64,000 bases of DNA from an uncultured Pelagibacteraceae bacterium (GTDB lineage: Bacteria > Pseudomonadota > Alphaproteobacteria > Pelagibacterales > Pelagibacteraceae), in NCBI GenBank assembly GCA_902582165.1, contig CACHQZ010000001.1, positions 1-64,000 on the forward strand, given 5' to 3'. How positions within the stretch are numbered: position 1 is the first letter of the stretch; each line of letters opens with the position of its first letter. The notes below the pieces were generated by a model that was not told the origin of the DNA, searched no databases, and saw only the letters and a program-made list of their open reading frames with translations. The position numbers and the translations under genes were made by a program. Shown here piece by piece: positions 1-12,297 of the stretch.

Positions 1-427
1 CTTTGTCTCTCTCAAATTTTCCAGATAATCTAAAATTATTCATTATTTCGAAAAAAGACTTTATTATTTTTTTTTGAGTTTTTTTTTTCAAATATTTAAT
101 ATCCTCGTGAATATTTGGGTCTATTTGTAATCCCCAATAATTTGATAGACCTCCAAATTCTAAAGAGCCAAAGAGTTTACAATTTTTATTTATTAAAATA
201 TTGTTAAAATGGAAGTAAGATTTCACCTTGTTTTTATCAGTCATTTGTGGTGGAAGTATTTTAAAAATATGATCATTATCATTATTAAATTCAATTTTAT
301 TTAAGTTAAAGTCTGGTGAGATAATGTTTAGGTTTGATTTTTTTTTTAAATATTTATCAATAAATATAAGGCTTGATAAACCACTGCCAACAACTAAGAT
401 ATCTAACGGTTTATCTTTTGGTTTCAT
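1..427 (-). CDS. FAD-dependent oxidoreductase (GMC-like), N-terminal part, truncated by window edge
   Basis: Reverse-strand reading frame starts MKPKDKPLDILVVGSGLSSLIFIDKYL, a Rossmann GxGxxS dinucleotide-binding motif; runs off the left edge. Confidence 0.55.
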   Translation of the reverse strand, partial: MKPKDKPLDILVVGSGLSSLIFIDKYLKKKSNLNIISPDFNLNKIEFNNDNDHIFKILPPQMTDKNKVKSYFHFNNILINKNCKLFGSLEFGGLSNYWGLQIDPNIHEDIKYLKKKTQKKIIKSFFEIMNNFRLSGKFERDK

Positions 428-514
428 TTAATAATTAGCATTTAATTGATTGTTTGAAATAATTTTAATATTATACTAGAGATTAGTTTTTTAGTGTAAA
501 TTAATTTTCAAAAA

Positions 515-1198
515 ATGGAAAAATACCCTGAAATAGCGACTGAACGCTTCGATAATGCAAACTTCCACATTAATTATTGCATTAAATTTTTTAAGGATTT
601 TTTAAAGGGGAATATTCTTGAGGTCGGAGCTGGCTGTGGGAGCTTTACCAAATATTACAATAAAACTTTCGAGTCAGTTACTTTAACAGAACTAGATGAA
701 AAAAACCTAAATGATTTGAAAGCTAAATTTAAAAATCAAAAAAATATTACTATAACAGATAAAAGTGTAGATGCTTTTGAGAAGAAATTTGATACAATAA
801 TGTATTTACATGTTTTAGAGCATATAGAGGATGATGAAGCAGAGCTTAAAAATGCAATTGATAAACTTAACAAAAATGGTCATTTAATTATTATGGTTCC
901 TGCGCATCAAAGTATTTATAGTAATTTAGATAAGGCTGTAGGTCATCATAGAAGATATGAAAAAAAATTTTTCAAACATGATCTTTTAGGTTTAACTAGA
1001 AAAAAGTTTATATCTTTAGATTCAGTTGGCTACTTTCTATATTTTTTAAATAAAATTTTTTTTAAAAATGAAGTATTTCCCTCAAAATTAAAAATTTTTT
1101 TATGGGATAAAGTATTTACTCCTTTTACAATTTTTCTTGATTTTTTATTAATGTATAAGCTTGGTAAGTGTTTTATAGCTGTTTATAAAAAAAATTAA
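515..1198 (+). CDS. class I SAM-dependent methyltransferase
   Basis: ORF with [12 protein letters not shown] motif I and [11 protein letters not shown]. Confidence 0.8.
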   Translation: MEKYPEIATERFDNANFHINYCIKFFKDFLKGNILEVGAGCGSFTKYYNKTFESVTLTELDEKNLNDLKAKFKNQKNITITDKSVDAFEKKFDTIMYLHVLEHIEDDEAELKNAIDKLNKNGHLIIMVPAHQSIYSNLDKAVGHHRRYEKKFFKHDLLGLTRKKFISLDSVGYFLYFLNKIFFKNEVFPSKLKIFLWDKVFTPFTIFLDFLLMYKLGKCFIAVYKKN

Positions 1199-2154
1199 CT
1201 TAAATTTTTATCAATTTTTTTTGCATCATTAAATAATTCTATAACTGATTCAATTGAAATCTTAAAATCTTTTTTTTCTTTTTCGGACAAATTAATTTCA
1301 ATAATTTTCTCAACACCGTTTTTCCCTATGATTACCGGAACACCAGCGTAAATATTTTTGAAGCCATACTCTCCATTCAAATAAGCAGCGCAGGGAAGCT
1401 GTTTTTTAGAATCTTTCAGATAACTCTCCGCCATCTCTACGCCTGAGGCTGCTGGAGCATAAAATGCTGATCCTCTCTCAAGATATTTTACTATTTCTGC
1501 ACCACCATTTTTAGTTCTTTTGACAATTTCTTCTAGACGTTCTCTCTTTATTTTTCCATTTTCAAGAAGATCTGTTAATTTTTCTTTACCAATCATTGTC
1601 GAATTTAGCATTGCTACCATACTATCTCCGTGACCACCCAAAACAAAGGATTTGATGTCACTAACGGGTACTTTAAGTTCTTGAGATAAAAAATATATAA
1701 ATCTTGAGGAGTCTAAAATACCAGCCATACCTACTACTTTATTTTTTGGAAATCCTGTGAATTTTTGTAAGGCCATTACGATAACATCTAAAGGATTTGT
1801 TATACAAATTACAAATGCTTTTGGTGAAGTTGCTTTTATTCCATTCGCAACTTCTTTTATAATTTTAAGATTTATGCTTAATAAATCATCTCTGGTCATA
1901 CCTGGTTTTCGAGGTACTCCTGCTGTTATTATTATGACATCAGAGTTTTTTGTATCTTCATAATTATCTGTTCCTCTTAAGTCAATATCAAAACCACTTA
2001 CAGGTGAAGATTGTGCAATATCCAGAGCTTTGCCTTGGGCTAATCCTTTTGCTACGTCAAACAAAACTACATCTCCCAAATTTTTTAAAGCAATTAGATG
2101 TGCTAAAGTTCCCCCAATCTGACCCGCACCTATCAAAGTTATCTTTTTTCTCAT
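1195..2154 (-). CDS. mdh: malate dehydrogenase
   Basis: [29 protein letters not shown] active-site motif. Confidence 0.95.
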   Translation of the reverse strand: MRKKITLIGAGQIGGTLAHLIALKNLGDVVLFDVAKGLAQGKALDIAQSSPVSGFDIDLRGTDNYEDTKNSDVIIITAGVPRKPGMTRDDLLSINLKIIKEVANGIKATSPKAFVICITNPLDVIVMALQKFTGFPKNKVVGMAGILDSSRFIYFLSQELKVPVSDIKSFVLGGHGDSMVAMLNSTMIGKEKLTDLLENGKIKRERLEEIVKRTKNGGAEIVKYLERGSAFYAPAASGVEMAESYLKDSKKQLPCAAYLNGEYGFKNIYAGVPVIIGKNGVEKIIEINLSEKEKKDFKISIESVIELFNDAKKIDKNLS

Positions 2155-2159
2155 GTTTT

Positions 2160-3653
2160 TTATTTCATTGTTGGCATTATAAACTCAGGGTCAGATCTTA
2201 GCCCAGAAGGCCATCTAGAAGTTACAGTTTTAAGTTTGGTGTAAAATCTTACACCTTCTGGTCCATGCATATGTTGATCACCGAATAATGATCTTTTCCA
2301 TCCACCAAAACTGTGAAAAGCCATTGGAACTGGAATTGGTATGTTAATTCCAACCATTCCAATTTTCGCTTTTGAGGAAAAAGTTCGTCCAGAGTCTCCA
2401 TCTCTTGTAAAAATACTTACGCCATTTCCAAATTCATGGTCATTTACTAGTTGTAATGCTTCATCAAAATCTTTTACCCTTACAATTGACAAGACTGGAC
2501 CAAATATTTCCTCTTTATAGATCCTCATATTTTTTGTCACGTGATCAAATAAACAGCCTCCAATATAAAATCCATTTTCATAACCTTGAATTTTAAAATT
2601 TCTACCGTCTACAACCAATTTGGCTCCTTCCTTTTCACCAACATCAACGTAGCCTTTTACTTTTGCTAAATGCTCTTTTGTTACTAGTGGACCCATCTCA
2701 GATTCTTTGTCCATTCCTGGTCCAACTTTTAAAGCCTCTACTTTCTTCGAAAGTGAATTAACTAGTTTATCACCTATGTCTCCGACTGCTACGGCTACCG
2801 ATTGTGCCATACATCTCTCACCTGCAGAACCGTAAGCTGCTCCCATCAGTCCATTAACCGCTTGGTCCAGATCACAATCTGGCATTACAACGCAATGATT
2901 TTTAGCTCCTCCTAAAGCTTGAACTCTCTTTTCATTTTTTGCACAATTTTCATATATATACTTTGCGATTGGAGTTGATCCCACAAAACTCATGGCAACT
3001 ACATCTTTATTATTTATTAAAGCATCTACTGCCTCTTTATCTCCATTTACTACGTTAAACACACCATCTGGAAGACCTGCTTCTTTCAATAATTCAGCGA
3101 GCCGAATTGAGCATGTGGGGTCTTTCTCTGAAGGTTTTAATACAAAAGCATTTCCGCAAGCAATTGCCATAGGAAACATCCACATTGGAACCATTGCAGG
3201 AAAATTAAAAGGAGTAACACCTGCACAAACACCAAGAGGTTGTCTAACTGACCAGCTATCAACATTCGAACCTACATTTTCAGTAAATTCACCTTTCAGC
3301 ATTTGTGGAATTCCACATGCATACTCTACAACTTCTAAACCTCTAGTTAGTGATCCTTTAGCATCTTCATAAACTTTTCCATGTTCTGAAACTATAATTT
3401 TTGTTAGTTCATCAGCATTTTTTTCAATAAGTTCTTTAAATTTAAACATTACCCTAGCTCTTTGAAGAGGTGGTTTGTTTGACCATGAAACAAAAGCTTT
3501 TTGAGCATTAGCTACTGCTTCATAAACATCTTTAGTTGAAGCTAATTTTACTTCTGCACTTTGTTCTCCAGTAGCTGGGTTGAAAACTTTACCAGTCCTT
3601 GTAGAATCCCCTGAAAAGCTTTTACCCCCAACAAAATGTTGAATTATTTTCAT
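2160..3653 (-). CDS. mmsA: methylmalonate-semialdehyde dehydrogenase (CoA acylating)
   Basis: ALDH family; [48 protein letters not shown]-terminus typical of MmsA. Confidence 0.92.
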   Translation of the reverse strand: MKIIQHFVGGKSFSGDSTRTGKVFNPATGEQSAEVKLASTKDVYEAVANAQKAFVSWSNKPPLQRARVMFKFKELIEKNADELTKIIVSEHGKVYEDAKGSLTRGLEVVEYACGIPQMLKGEFTENVGSNVDSWSVRQPLGVCAGVTPFNFPAMVPMWMFPMAIACGNAFVLKPSEKDPTCSIRLAELLKEAGLPDGVFNVVNGDKEAVDALINNKDVVAMSFVGSTPIAKYIYENCAKNEKRVQALGGAKNHCVVMPDCDLDQAVNGLMGAAYGSAGERCMAQSVAVAVGDIGDKLVNSLSKKVEALKVGPGMDKESEMGPLVTKEHLAKVKGYVDVGEKEGAKLVVDGRNFKIQGYENGFYIGGCLFDHVTKNMRIYKEEIFGPVLSIVRVKDFDEALQLVNDHEFGNGVSIFTRDGDSGRTFSSKAKIGMVGINIPIPVPMAFHSFGGWKRSLFGDQHMHGPEGVRFYTKLKTVTSRWPSGLRSDPEFIMPTMK

Positions 3654-3676
3654 GATGTAATTGAATAAATAAGCTT

Positions 3677-4453
3677 TTAACTTGTTGCAAGCATTTTTTT
3701 AATAGAGCCTATCGCTTTTGCTGGATTGAGACCCTTGGGACAAGAATTAGTACAATTCATAATGGTATGACATCTATATAATTTTAATTCGTCAGCTACT
3801 TTCTTTAATCTCTCTTTTTTATCACTATCTCTGCTATCATTAATCCAACGATAAGCTTGCAACAGGACAGCTGGTCCTAAATATTTATCCCCATTCCACC
3901 AGTAGCTTGGGCAAGAAGTAGAGCAACAAGCACATAAAATACATTCATAGTATCCATCTAATTTTTCTCTATCACTCTGTGATTGTCTAAGTTCAGTTTT
4001 CTCTTGGCCAGTTTGATCAACTTTCAACCATGGTTGAATGGACTCGTATTGTTTATACAAAGTAGTTAAATCTCCGATTAAATCTTTTACAACTTTTAAA
4101 TGAGGTAATGGATAAATATTTAGATCTCCACTTATGTCCGAATGAGATTTGATGCATGCCAGACCATTTACTCCATCGATATTCATCGCACAAGATCCGC
4201 AAACACCGTGAGCACAAGATCTCCTAAATGTAAGAGATGGGTCTATTTCATTTTTTATCTTAAATAAAATATCCAAAACCTTTGGTCCACAATTATCCAT
4301 ATCGACTTCATATGTATCAACCCTTGGGTTCTTTCCCGTTGAAGGATCCCACCTGTAAACATTTATTTTTCTTAGATTTTTTGATTTAGTTTTGTCTTTA
4401 AAATAATTTCCTACCTCAATTTTAGAATTTTGCGGTAGGCTAAATTGTGCCAT
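3677..4453 (-). CDS. sdhB: succinate dehydrogenase iron-sulfur subunit
   Basis: [16 protein letters not shown] 2Fe-2S and [16 protein letters not shown] cysteine motifs. Confidence 0.97.
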   Translation of the reverse strand: MAQFSLPQNSKIEVGNYFKDKTKSKNLRKINVYRWDPSTGKNPRVDTYEVDMDNCGPKVLDILFKIKNEIDPSLTFRRSCAHGVCGSCAMNIDGVNGLACIKSHSDISGDLNIYPLPHLKVVKDLIGDLTTLYKQYESIQPWLKVDQTGQEKTELRQSQSDREKLDGYYECILCACCSTSCPSYWWNGDKYLGPAVLLQAYRWINDSRDSDKKERLKKVADELKLYRCHTIMNCTNSCPKGLNPAKAIGSIKKMLATS

Positions 4454-4455
4454 TA

Positions 4456-6231
4456 TTAATAAACTCTCTCCTTTGGTGGAAAATATTGAACATCATTAGT
4501 GAGGGTTCTAGAGTGAACATCTCGATATTTGATTTCAACTTTTTTTCCATTTTGCCATGCTAAGGTGTGTTTCATAAAGTTTTTATCATCTCTTTTAGTA
4601 AAATCTTCTCTAGCGTGAGCACCTCTACTCTCTTTTCTGTTGTAAGCAGAGTCCATTGTTGTTAACGCTTGGCTTATTAGGTTATCAAATTCTAATGTTT
4701 CGACTAAATCTGTGTTGAATAGCAAAGATTTATCTTTTACAGAAATATCACTCATACCATCATAAGGCTTCCTAATTTGCTCCACACCTTCTTTTAAAGT
4801 TTTTTCTGTTCTAAATACAGCGCATTTTGACTGCATTGTTTTCTGCATTTGTAATCTCAGCTCTGATGTTTTTGTAGATCCATTTGAATTTCTAATTTTA
4901 TCAAATCTTTGCAAACATTTATCTGTTTCTGAATTCGACACCTCTTCATGTGTAGCCCCTGGTTTAACAATTTCAGCCGCTCTTTTAGCTGCGGCTCTTC
5001 CAAATACAACTAGGTCTATAAGAGAATTAGAGCCCAACCTATTCGCGCCATGAACCGAAACGCAGGCTGCTTCTCCTATTGCCATTAAACCAGGAACAGT
5101 TTTTTCAGATCCATTGAGTGTTAAAACCTCAGCCTTATAATTTGTTGGGATACCTCCCATATTATAGTGCACTGTTGGCACAACTGGTATTGGTTCTTTA
5201 CTTACGTCTACATTAGCAAATGTTTTAGCCGCTTCTGAAATTCCTGGAAGCCTCTCATCTATAACTTTTTTATCTATGTGATCTAAATGAAGATTTATAT
5301 GATCTTTATTTTTCCCAGCACCTCTTCCCTCGTTTATTTCCATTTCCATAGATCGGCTGACAACGTCTCGAGATGCTAAATCTTTTGCATTAGGAGCATA
5401 TCTTTCCATGAACCTTTCTCCTTTACCATTAACTAAAAATCCACCTTCACCTCTAACACCTTCTGTTATTAGACAGCCTACTCCATAAATCCCAGTAGGA
5501 TGAAACTGAACAAACTCCATATCCTGCAAAGGTAAACCAGCTCTTAAAACCATAGCGTTACCATCACCTGTGCAAGTATGAGCAGATGTAGCTGAATAAT
5601 AAACTTTACCGTATCCTCCAGTTGCAATTATAGTAATGTGTGATCTAAATCTATGGATTGTCCCATCTGTTAAATTCCAAGCAATCACTCCCTTACACTC
5701 ACCGTTTTTCATAATTAAATCTAAGGCAAAGTACTCAATAAAAAATTCAGTGTTTTGTTTTAATGCTTGTCCGTACAATGTATGTAAAATTGCATGACCT
5801 GTTCTATCAGCAGCTGCACATGTTCTTTGCGCCGTGCCGTTACCATAATTTTTTGTCATGCCGCCAAAAGGTCTTTGATAAATTTTTCCATCGTCTGTTC
5901 TACTAAAAGGGACACCATATCTCTCTAATTCAACTACTGCTCTTGGTGCTTCTTTACACAGATACTCAATTGCATCTTGATCGCCAAGCCAGTCAGAGCC
6001 TTTTACCGTATCGTACATGTGCCATCTCCAATCATCTTCACCCATGTTTCCTAGAGCTGCAGAAATACCTCCTTGAGCTGCTGATGTGTGGCTTCGAGTT
6101 GGAAAAACTTTTGATATACAGGCAGTTTTTAAACCTGCTTCCGATAATCCAACCGCAGCTCTTAAGCCTGACCCACCAGCTCCAAGAACTACAACATCAT
6201 ATTCGTGATCTATAATTTTATATGCGCTCAT
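4456..6231 (-). CDS. sdhA: succinate dehydrogenase flavoprotein subunit
   Basis: [19 protein letters not shown]-binding signature; [21 protein letters not shown]. Confidence 0.97.
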   Translation of the reverse strand: MSAYKIIDHEYDVVVLGAGGSGLRAAVGLSEAGLKTACISKVFPTRSHTSAAQGGISAALGNMGEDDWRWHMYDTVKGSDWLGDQDAIEYLCKEAPRAVVELERYGVPFSRTDDGKIYQRPFGGMTKNYGNGTAQRTCAAADRTGHAILHTLYGQALKQNTEFFIEYFALDLIMKNGECKGVIAWNLTDGTIHRFRSHITIIATGGYGKVYYSATSAHTCTGDGNAMVLRAGLPLQDMEFVQFHPTGIYGVGCLITEGVRGEGGFLVNGKGERFMERYAPNAKDLASRDVVSRSMEMEINEGRGAGKNKDHINLHLDHIDKKVIDERLPGISEAAKTFANVDVSKEPIPVVPTVHYNMGGIPTNYKAEVLTLNGSEKTVPGLMAIGEAACVSVHGANRLGSNSLIDLVVFGRAAAKRAAEIVKPGATHEEVSNSETDKCLQRFDKIRNSNGSTKTSELRLQMQKTMQSKCAVFRTEKTLKEGVEQIRKPYDGMSDISVKDKSLLFNTDLVETLEFDNLISQALTTMDSAYNRKESRGAHAREDFTKRDDKNFMKHTLAWQNGKKVEIKYRDVHSRTLTNDVQYFPPKERVY

Positions 6232-6558
6232 TTAATTAAGAATATATATACTTAAAAAAGTTATTAACGGAATTGTTATAGCAAATAAATATAGTACTTT
6301 ATTTGCGACATTTTTGATTTTCTCGTCATGTAAATAATCCTCAAAAATCTCACTTATTGTCAGTGCTGAAAAAAAGAAAGCAATTACAATGAATATTGAA
6401 AATAATATTTTTGACGGTTGCTCAGAAAAAAAGGTTGTTATTTGAGAATGATTCTTATCATAAATTGAAACAAAATTTACCAAGAACCAAGCCATCAAGG
6501 GAATCAAAATTAATGAGCTAATTTTTGTAAAAAGCCATTTTTTTGTAGATGTATGCAT
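6232..6558 (-). CDS. sdhD: succinate dehydrogenase membrane anchor subunit
   Basis: Small 3-TM protein between sdhC and sdhA. Confidence 0.8.
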   Translation of the reverse strand: MHTSTKKWLFTKISSLILIPLMAWFLVNFVSIYDKNHSQITTFFSEQPSKILFSIFIVIAFFFSALTISEIFEDYLHDEKIKNVANKVLYLFAITIPLITFLSIYILN

Positions 6559-6942
6559 TTATAAAAAATTTCTCCCTAATATATAAAATAAAATTGTTAA
6601 TACAAATGAACCAATGAAAACAATCATGCCTGTAATTTTTGCTACTTTTAAATCAAACCCATACCCAGCATCCCAAACTAAATGTCTTAATTCATTTAAA
6701 ATGTGAAAGCTAAAAGTCCAACACAGGGAAATAACAATAAATTTTCCAAAAATAGTGTTTAAAAAAACATTTACAGCTAAATAATTATTTTGACCAAAAA
6801 CTATTAATATTGCCCAAATACAAATTAAAGTTATCGAAAAAAAATTGATTACACCAACTATTCTATGAGTGATGGATAGTAAAGAAGAAATTTGCCATTT
6901 GTAAATTTGAAGATGAGGACTAAGGGGATTATTATTTTCCAT
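6559..6942 (-). CDS. sdhC: succinate dehydrogenase cytochrome b556 subunit
   Basis: SPHLQIYKWQISSLLSITHRIVG and HILNELRHLVWD motifs. Confidence 0.92.
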   Translation of the reverse strand: MENNNPLSPHLQIYKWQISSLLSITHRIVGVINFFSITLICIWAILIVFGQNNYLAVNVFLNTIFGKFIVISLCWTFSFHILNELRHLVWDAGYGFDLKVAKITGMIVFIGSFVLTILFYILGRNFL

Positions 6943-6962
6943 GCTTTACTTATAAACCAAAG

Positions 6963-7955
6963 TTATATTTTTTTCATCAAACTCTCTGCTATTTGAACTG
7001 TATTTAAAGCCGCTCCTTTTAATAAATTATCAGAAACTACCCACAAATTGATAGCTTTAATATTTGAATTGTCCTTTCTTATCCTAGAAATGAAAGTTGT
7101 ATAGTCACCTTCAGCTTCTAAGGGAGTTATATAACCACCATCTTTTCTTTCATCAACAACTTTGCATCCAGGAGCTGTTTGAAGAATTTTAATTATATTT
7201 TCAAAATCATATAGGTTTTCAAATTCAATATTAATTGACTCTGAGTGCCCTGTTCTCACGGGAACCCTTACGCAAGTTGCTGTAACTTCGATTTCATTAT
7301 CTAAAATTTTTTTTGTCTCATTAGTCATTTTCAATTCTTCTTTTGTATACCCATCATTTTCAAAAACATCGATGTGAGGTATTAAATTAAATGCTATTTG
7401 TTTCGTAAAGTTTTGAGAATTAACTTTTTTTCCCTCTAAATATTTTTTTGATTGATCGAATAACTCATCCATTGATGCTTTACCCGCGCCAGATACAGCT
7501 TGGTAAGTCGAGACTACTACTCTTTTAATTTTGTATTCATCATGTAAAGGTTTTAATGCTAAAACCATTTGCATTGTCGAGCAGTTTGGATTTGAAATTA
7601 TATTGTTATGTTTATCAAGAGCTTCAGGATTAACTTCTGAAACGACAAGAGGAACATCTTTTTGCATTCTAAAATAACTTGAGTTGTCAATTATTATAGT
7701 TTTTTTTGATGCTTTTGGAGCCCATTCTTTTGCGATCTTACTTCCTGCTGCAAAAAAAGTAATTTGTGCTTTAGAAAAATCATAATTTTCTAAAACCTCA
7801 ATCTCAATTTCTTTATTTCTAAATTTAATTTTTTTTCCTGCGCTTTTTGAAGAAGCTACTAAAAAAAGGTTGTCGAGTTTAATTTTAGATTTTTCTAAAA
7901 TTTCAATTGTTTTTCTTCCAACGTTACCTGAGGCACCAATAATTGCAAAATTCAT
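6963..7955 (-). CDS. asd: aspartate-semialdehyde dehydrogenase
   Basis: GASGNVGRKTIEIL; SNPNCSTMQMVLAL catalytic Cys motif. Confidence 0.95.
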   Translation of the reverse strand: MNFAIIGASGNVGRKTIEILEKSKIKLDNLFLVASSKSAGKKIKFRNKEIEIEVLENYDFSKAQITFFAAGSKIAKEWAPKASKKTIIIDNSSYFRMQKDVPLVVSEVNPEALDKHNNIISNPNCSTMQMVLALKPLHDEYKIKRVVVSTYQAVSGAGKASMDELFDQSKKYLEGKKVNSQNFTKQIAFNLIPHIDVFENDGYTKEELKMTNETKKILDNEIEVTATCVRVPVRTGHSESINIEFENLYDFENIIKILQTAPGCKVVDERKDGGYITPLEAEGDYTTFISRIRKDNSNIKAINLWVVSDNLLKGAALNTVQIAESLMKKI

Positions 7956-7966
7956 AATGATCTACT

Positions 7967-9067
7967 TTATTTCAATTTTGCAATAATTGCATCACCCATG
8001 TCAGTTGTGGAAACCTCTTTCATGTTTTTTGACATTATATCTTTAGTTCTTAATCCCTCATCAAGAACGCTTTGAACTGCCTTATCAATTTGGTCAGCTT
8101 CTTTACTAAGATCTAAAGAATATCTTAAAGCCATTGATAAACTTAAAATTGTAGCTATTGGATTTGCTATGTTTTTACCTTCAATATCTGGAGCTGATCC
8201 GTGAACAGGTTCGTAAAGAGATCTTATTCTTCCGTTTTTATCTTTTGAACCTAAAGAAGCAGAAGGTAAAAGTCCAAGCGAACCAGTTAACATTGCAGCT
8301 TCATCAGATAACATATCACCAAACAAATTATCAGCTAATATTACATCGAACTGTTTTGGATGCCTTAAAAGTTGCATGGCGCAATTATCGGCTAGCATGT
8401 GATTTAGCTCAACTTTTTTAAATTCTTTATCTTTTATAACCTGAACTTCTTCTCTCCATAACACACCTGCTTCCATTACATTTGATTTTTCACAAGATGT
8501 AACTTTGTTTCTTCTTTTTTTTGCTAAATCAAAAGCTACACGAGCAATTCTATGAATTTCTGATGTTGTATAAGTGTGAGTGTTAACACCTTTCCTTTGG
8601 TTATTTTCCATTGGTTCGATGCCTCTTGGTTCACCAAAATAAATACCACCGGTTAATTCTCTTACTATCATTATGTCTAAACCTGATACAATTTCTGGTT
8701 TTAGCGTTGAGGAGTCAACTAATTGTTTAAAGCAAATTGCTGGTCTCAAGTTTGCAAAGAGTTTTAATTCTTTTCTAAGTTTTAAAAGAGCTCTCTCTGG
8801 CTTTTTTGAAAATTCCAAGCTATCCCATTTTGGTCCACCACATGCACCTAGTATTACTGCATCTGACTCTAAAGATTTATAAAAAACTTCATCTGTAATT
8901 GGAACTTTATTAGCATCGATAGATGCGCCTCCAATTAACTCTTGACTTAAAACGAAATCTAAAGATTTCGTTTTATTCATCCAATCTAGTATTTTTCTTA
9001 CTTCACCAATTACTTCTGGACCAATACCATCACCTGGTAAAAGTAAAATTTTCCTAGTTTTAGGCAT
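7967..9067 (-). CDS. leuB: 3-isopropylmalate dehydrogenase
   Basis: [42 protein letters not shown]. Confidence 0.96.
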   Translation of the reverse strand: MPKTRKILLLPGDGIGPEVIGEVRKILDWMNKTKSLDFVLSQELIGGASIDANKVPITDEVFYKSLESDAVILGACGGPKWDSLEFSKKPERALLKLRKELKLFANLRPAICFKQLVDSSTLKPEIVSGLDIMIVRELTGGIYFGEPRGIEPMENNQRKGVNTHTYTTSEIHRIARVAFDLAKKRRNKVTSCEKSNVMEAGVLWREEVQVIKDKEFKKVELNHMLADNCAMQLLRHPKQFDVILADNLFGDMLSDEAAMLTGSLGLLPSASLGSKDKNGRIRSLYEPVHGSAPDIEGKNIANPIATILSLSMALRYSLDLSKEADQIDKAVQSVLDEGLRTKDIMSKNMKEVSTTDMGDAIIAKLK

Positions 9068-9668
9068 TATTTAAAACCCAAGGTTTTGTATTTTGTAATT
9101 TTTTTTCATAGTCATCTATTTTAGAAATTTTTTCCATTGAGAGGGCTATATCATCTAGTCCTTCCATCAAACATTTCTTTTTAAAAGGATCTAGTTCGAA
9201 CTTTGCAACTTTATTTCCATATTTTATTTCTTGATTTTCTAAACTTATTTCAATTTCTTCTTTCCTCTTACAATACTCAGCTAACTCAACGACAATTTTT
9301 TCGTCAATCTTAATTGGAAGAATTCCATTTTTAAAACAATTATTGTAAAAAATATCTGCAAAACTTGAGCTTATTACACTTTTTATACCAAAATCAGAAA
9401 GGGCCCATGGGGCGTGCTCTCTGGATGAACCGCATCCAAAATTTTTGCCAGCTAAAAGAATTTTAGATTTATTATATGGTTCCTTGTTAAGAATAAAATC
9501 TGAAATTTTGTTTCCGTTTTCATCATATCGCATTTCATAGAACAGACTTTTTCCTAAACCTGTTCTTTTAATAGTTTTTAAAAATTGCTTAGGGATAATC
9601 ATATCAGTATCAATATTTTGTAATGATAAATATGATGGTATTGATTTTAGATTATTAAATTTTTTCAT
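9060..9668 (-). CDS. leuD: 3-isopropylmalate dehydratase small subunit
   Basis: [31 protein letters not shown]. Confidence 0.96.
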   Translation of the reverse strand: MKKFNNLKSIPSYLSLQNIDTDMIIPKQFLKTIKRTGLGKSLFYEMRYDENGNKISDFILNKEPYNKSKILLAGKNFGCGSSREHAPWALSDFGIKSVISSSFADIFYNNCFKNGILPIKIDEKIVVELAEYCKRKEEIEISLENQEIKYGNKVAKFELDPFKKKCLMEGLDDIALSMEKISKIDDYEKKLQNTKPWVLNNA

Positions 9669-9669
9669 T

Positions 9670-11067
9670 CTATATTTCTCTTACGTCTGTTAACCGCCCT
9701 TTAATTGCAGCTGCAATAGCCATACCTGGACTAACTAGATGTGTTCTTCCACCACGACCTTGTCTGCCTTCAAAATTTCTATTTGATGTTGATGCGCATC
9801 TTTCTTTCGGCTTTAATTGGTCTGGATTCATTCCTAAACACATAGAACAACCGGGTTCTCTCCACTCAAACCCTGCGTTTTTAAAAATTTTATCTAATCC
9901 CTCTTTTTCTGCCTGCTCTTTAACTAATCCAGATCCCGGTACGACCATTGCGCTAACATTATCGGCAATCCTTTTACCTTTCAAAAGATCGGCAGCCAGT
10001 CTTAGATCCTCTATTCTGCCATTTGTACAACTACCAATAAAAATCTTATCAATTTTTATATCTGAAATTTTAGTATTTGCTTTTAAACCCATATATTCAA
10101 GCGATCTTTTCATTGCCATTTTTCTATCTTCATTTTTTTCATTTTCAGGATCAGGCACAATGCCAGTTACTGGTGATACGTCTTGAGGCGAAGTCCCCCA
10201 AGTTACCAATGGTTCTATATTTTTCCCATCTATATTAATCTCTTTATCAAATTTGCAGTCTTTGTCTGAATACAAGGTCCTCCAAAATTCTACGGCTTTA
10301 TTCCAATTTTCTTCTTTAGGCGACATGGTTTTACCTTTTAAGTAACTAAATGTCTTTTCGTCTGGTGCAATTAAACCCGCTCTAGCACCAGCTTCAATAG
10401 TCATGTTACAAACAGTCATTCTCTCTTCCATGCTTAATTTTTTGATCACATCTCCAGCGAATTCAACTACGTATCCAGTTCCACCCGCAGTTCCAATCGT
10501 ACCAATAATTTTTAATATTACATCTTTTGCAGTAACACCCTTTGGTAAATTGCCGTTCACGTTTATTCTTAAATTTTTTGATTTCTTCTGCATTAAAGTT
10601 TGCGTAGCAAGAACATGTTCAACTTCGGATGTTCCTATTCCGAAAGCTAACGCTCCGAAAGCTCCATGTGTTGCTGTATGACTATCACCACAAACTATTA
10701 CTGTGCCTGGCTGAGTGAAACCTTGTTCGGGTCCTATAATATGGACTATACCTTGACGCTTATCATTTACATCAAAAAGTTCTACTCCAAAGTCTTTGCA
10801 GTTCTTTCTTAATGTTTCGACTTGTATTCTAGAGTCCTCATCATTTATACCTTTAGACCTATCGGTTGTAGGAACATTATGGTCAGGCACTGCAAGTGTT
10901 AATTCTGGTCGTCTAACTTTTCTTTTTTGTAATCTGAGGCCTTCAAAAGCTTGGGGGCTTGTAACTTCATGGACTAAATGTCTATCTACATAAATTAATG
11001 ATGTTCCATCACTTTGTTCATGAACAAGATGGTTTTCCCATATCTTATCGTATAGAGTTTTAGACAT
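9670..11067 (-). CDS. leuC: 3-isopropylmalate dehydratase large subunit
   Basis: [40 protein letters not shown]. Confidence 0.97.
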   Translation of the reverse strand: MSKTLYDKIWENHLVHEQSDGTSLIYVDRHLVHEVTSPQAFEGLRLQKRKVRRPELTLAVPDHNVPTTDRSKGINDEDSRIQVETLRKNCKDFGVELFDVNDKRQGIVHIIGPEQGFTQPGTVIVCGDSHTATHGAFGALAFGIGTSEVEHVLATQTLMQKKSKNLRINVNGNLPKGVTAKDVILKIIGTIGTAGGTGYVVEFAGDVIKKLSMEERMTVCNMTIEAGARAGLIAPDEKTFSYLKGKTMSPKEENWNKAVEFWRTLYSDKDCKFDKEINIDGKNIEPLVTWGTSPQDVSPVTGIVPDPENEKNEDRKMAMKRSLEYMGLKANTKISDIKIDKIFIGSCTNGRIEDLRLAADLLKGKRIADNVSAMVVPGSGLVKEQAEKEGLDKIFKNAGFEWREPGCSMCLGMNPDQLKPKERCASTSNRNFEGRQGRGGRTHLVSPGMAIAAAIKGRLTDVREI

Positions 11068-11073
11068 TAAATT

Positions 11074-11592
11074 TTATTTTTTTTCGCTAGTTGGCTTCTT
11101 AGCTTTAACTTCAACTTTTTCGACTTTTGTAGCCTCTTGCTTAACTTCTTCAGCTTTAGCCTCCTGCATAATAGGCTCAGTCGTTTTTACTTTTGTTTCC
11201 TCAGGCTTAACTGAAACATCAACGCCAATTTTCTTTTTAATTTTTTCAGCAATTCTTGCAGATTTTCCTTTTCTATCTCTTAAATAATATAGTTTTGCTC
11301 TTCTTACTTTTCCTGTTCTTATTACTTTAATTGAATCTACATTAGGACTGTAAAGAGCAAAGGTTCTCTCTACTCCCTCACCGAACGAAATTTTTCTAAC
11401 TGTAAAAGATGAATTTATGTCTCTATTTTTTTTTGCAATACAAACACCTTCGAAGAATTGAATTCTTTCTCTTTTACCCTCTACAATTTTAACACCAACT
11501 TTTATTGTATCTCCGGGAGAAAAGTCTGTAATTTTTTTATTAGCAACTATTTTTTTAATTGCTGCTTTATTTATGTCTTCAATGTTTTTCAT
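11074..11592 (-). CDS. rplS: 50S ribosomal protein L19 with charged C-terminal extension
   Basis: [34 protein letters not shown] core; extra ~45 aa Lys/Glu/Val tail. Confidence 0.95.
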   Translation of the reverse strand: MKNIEDINKAAIKKIVANKKITDFSPGDTIKVGVKIVEGKRERIQFFEGVCIAKKNRDINSSFTVRKISFGEGVERTFALYSPNVDSIKVIRTGKVRRAKLYYLRDRKGKSARIAEKIKKKIGVDVSVKPEETKVKTTEPIMQEAKAEEVKQEATKVEKVEVKAKKPTSEKK

Positions 11593-12280
11593 TTTTTTTA
11601 TCTAAATATTTTTTCCAAAGATCTGGTCTCTGGCGACGTGTTATAGCCTCAGATTGAGATAAACGCCACCCTTTTATTTTGGCATGATCACCTGAAAATA
11701 AGACCTCTGGTGGGCTTTTACCTTCCCATTCTCTTGGTTTAGTATATTGAGGATATTCTAAAAGATAATTTTCAAAACTTTCTTCTTTAGTGGAGTCTTT
11801 ATTTCCAAGCACTCCCGGTAACAATCGAACTAAAGCATCAATGATCACAAAAGAAGCTGGCTCTCCTCCTGATAGGACAAAATCACCCAAACTATATTCT
11901 TCAATATTTCTTGTCTCCAGGAGTCTTTGATCAACACCCTCAAAATGACCACAGATAAGGTTTATATTTTTTTCTTTACTTAAAGATCTTGCAACATTTT
12001 GATCAAATTTTTTACCTCTTGGAGATAAGTAGATAATTTTTTCACCTTTTTTTATATTATTATCAAGCGCTGATGCTAATATATCAGGACGTAAAAGCAT
12101 TCCACTTCCTCCGCCAAAAGGAGTGTCGTCTACAGTACCGTGATTATCTTTTGAATAATCTCTAATATTAATTACTTTTAAATTCCAAATCTTGTTTTCC
12201 TTTGCCTTTTTAAATATCCCTATATCTAATGGTCCAGGGAACAAATCTGGATATAAAGTAAAAATCTTTACTTCTAACAT
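11579..12280 (-). CDS. trmD: tRNA (guanine-N1)-methyltransferase
   Basis: [35 protein letters not shown] trefoil-knot motif. Confidence 0.96.
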   Translation of the reverse strand: MLEVKIFTLYPDLFPGPLDIGIFKKAKENKIWNLKVINIRDYSKDNHGTVDDTPFGGGSGMLLRPDILASALDNNIKKGEKIIYLSPRGKKFDQNVARSLSKEKNINLICGHFEGVDQRLLETRNIEEYSLGDFVLSGGEPASFVIIDALVRLLPGVLGNKDSTKEESFENYLLEYPQYTKPREWEGKSPPEVLFSGDHAKIKGWRLSQSEAITRRQRPDLWKKYLDKKNEKH

Positions 12281-12297
12281 CTTTAATTACCTTATAG

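Noticed and set aside
2992-3372. 126-aa plus-strand ORF inside mmsA (and similar antisense ORFs in leuC, sdhA, ftsY, ffh, glcD)
   Set aside because: Antisense shadows of strongly supported conserved genes; no start/SD or family support
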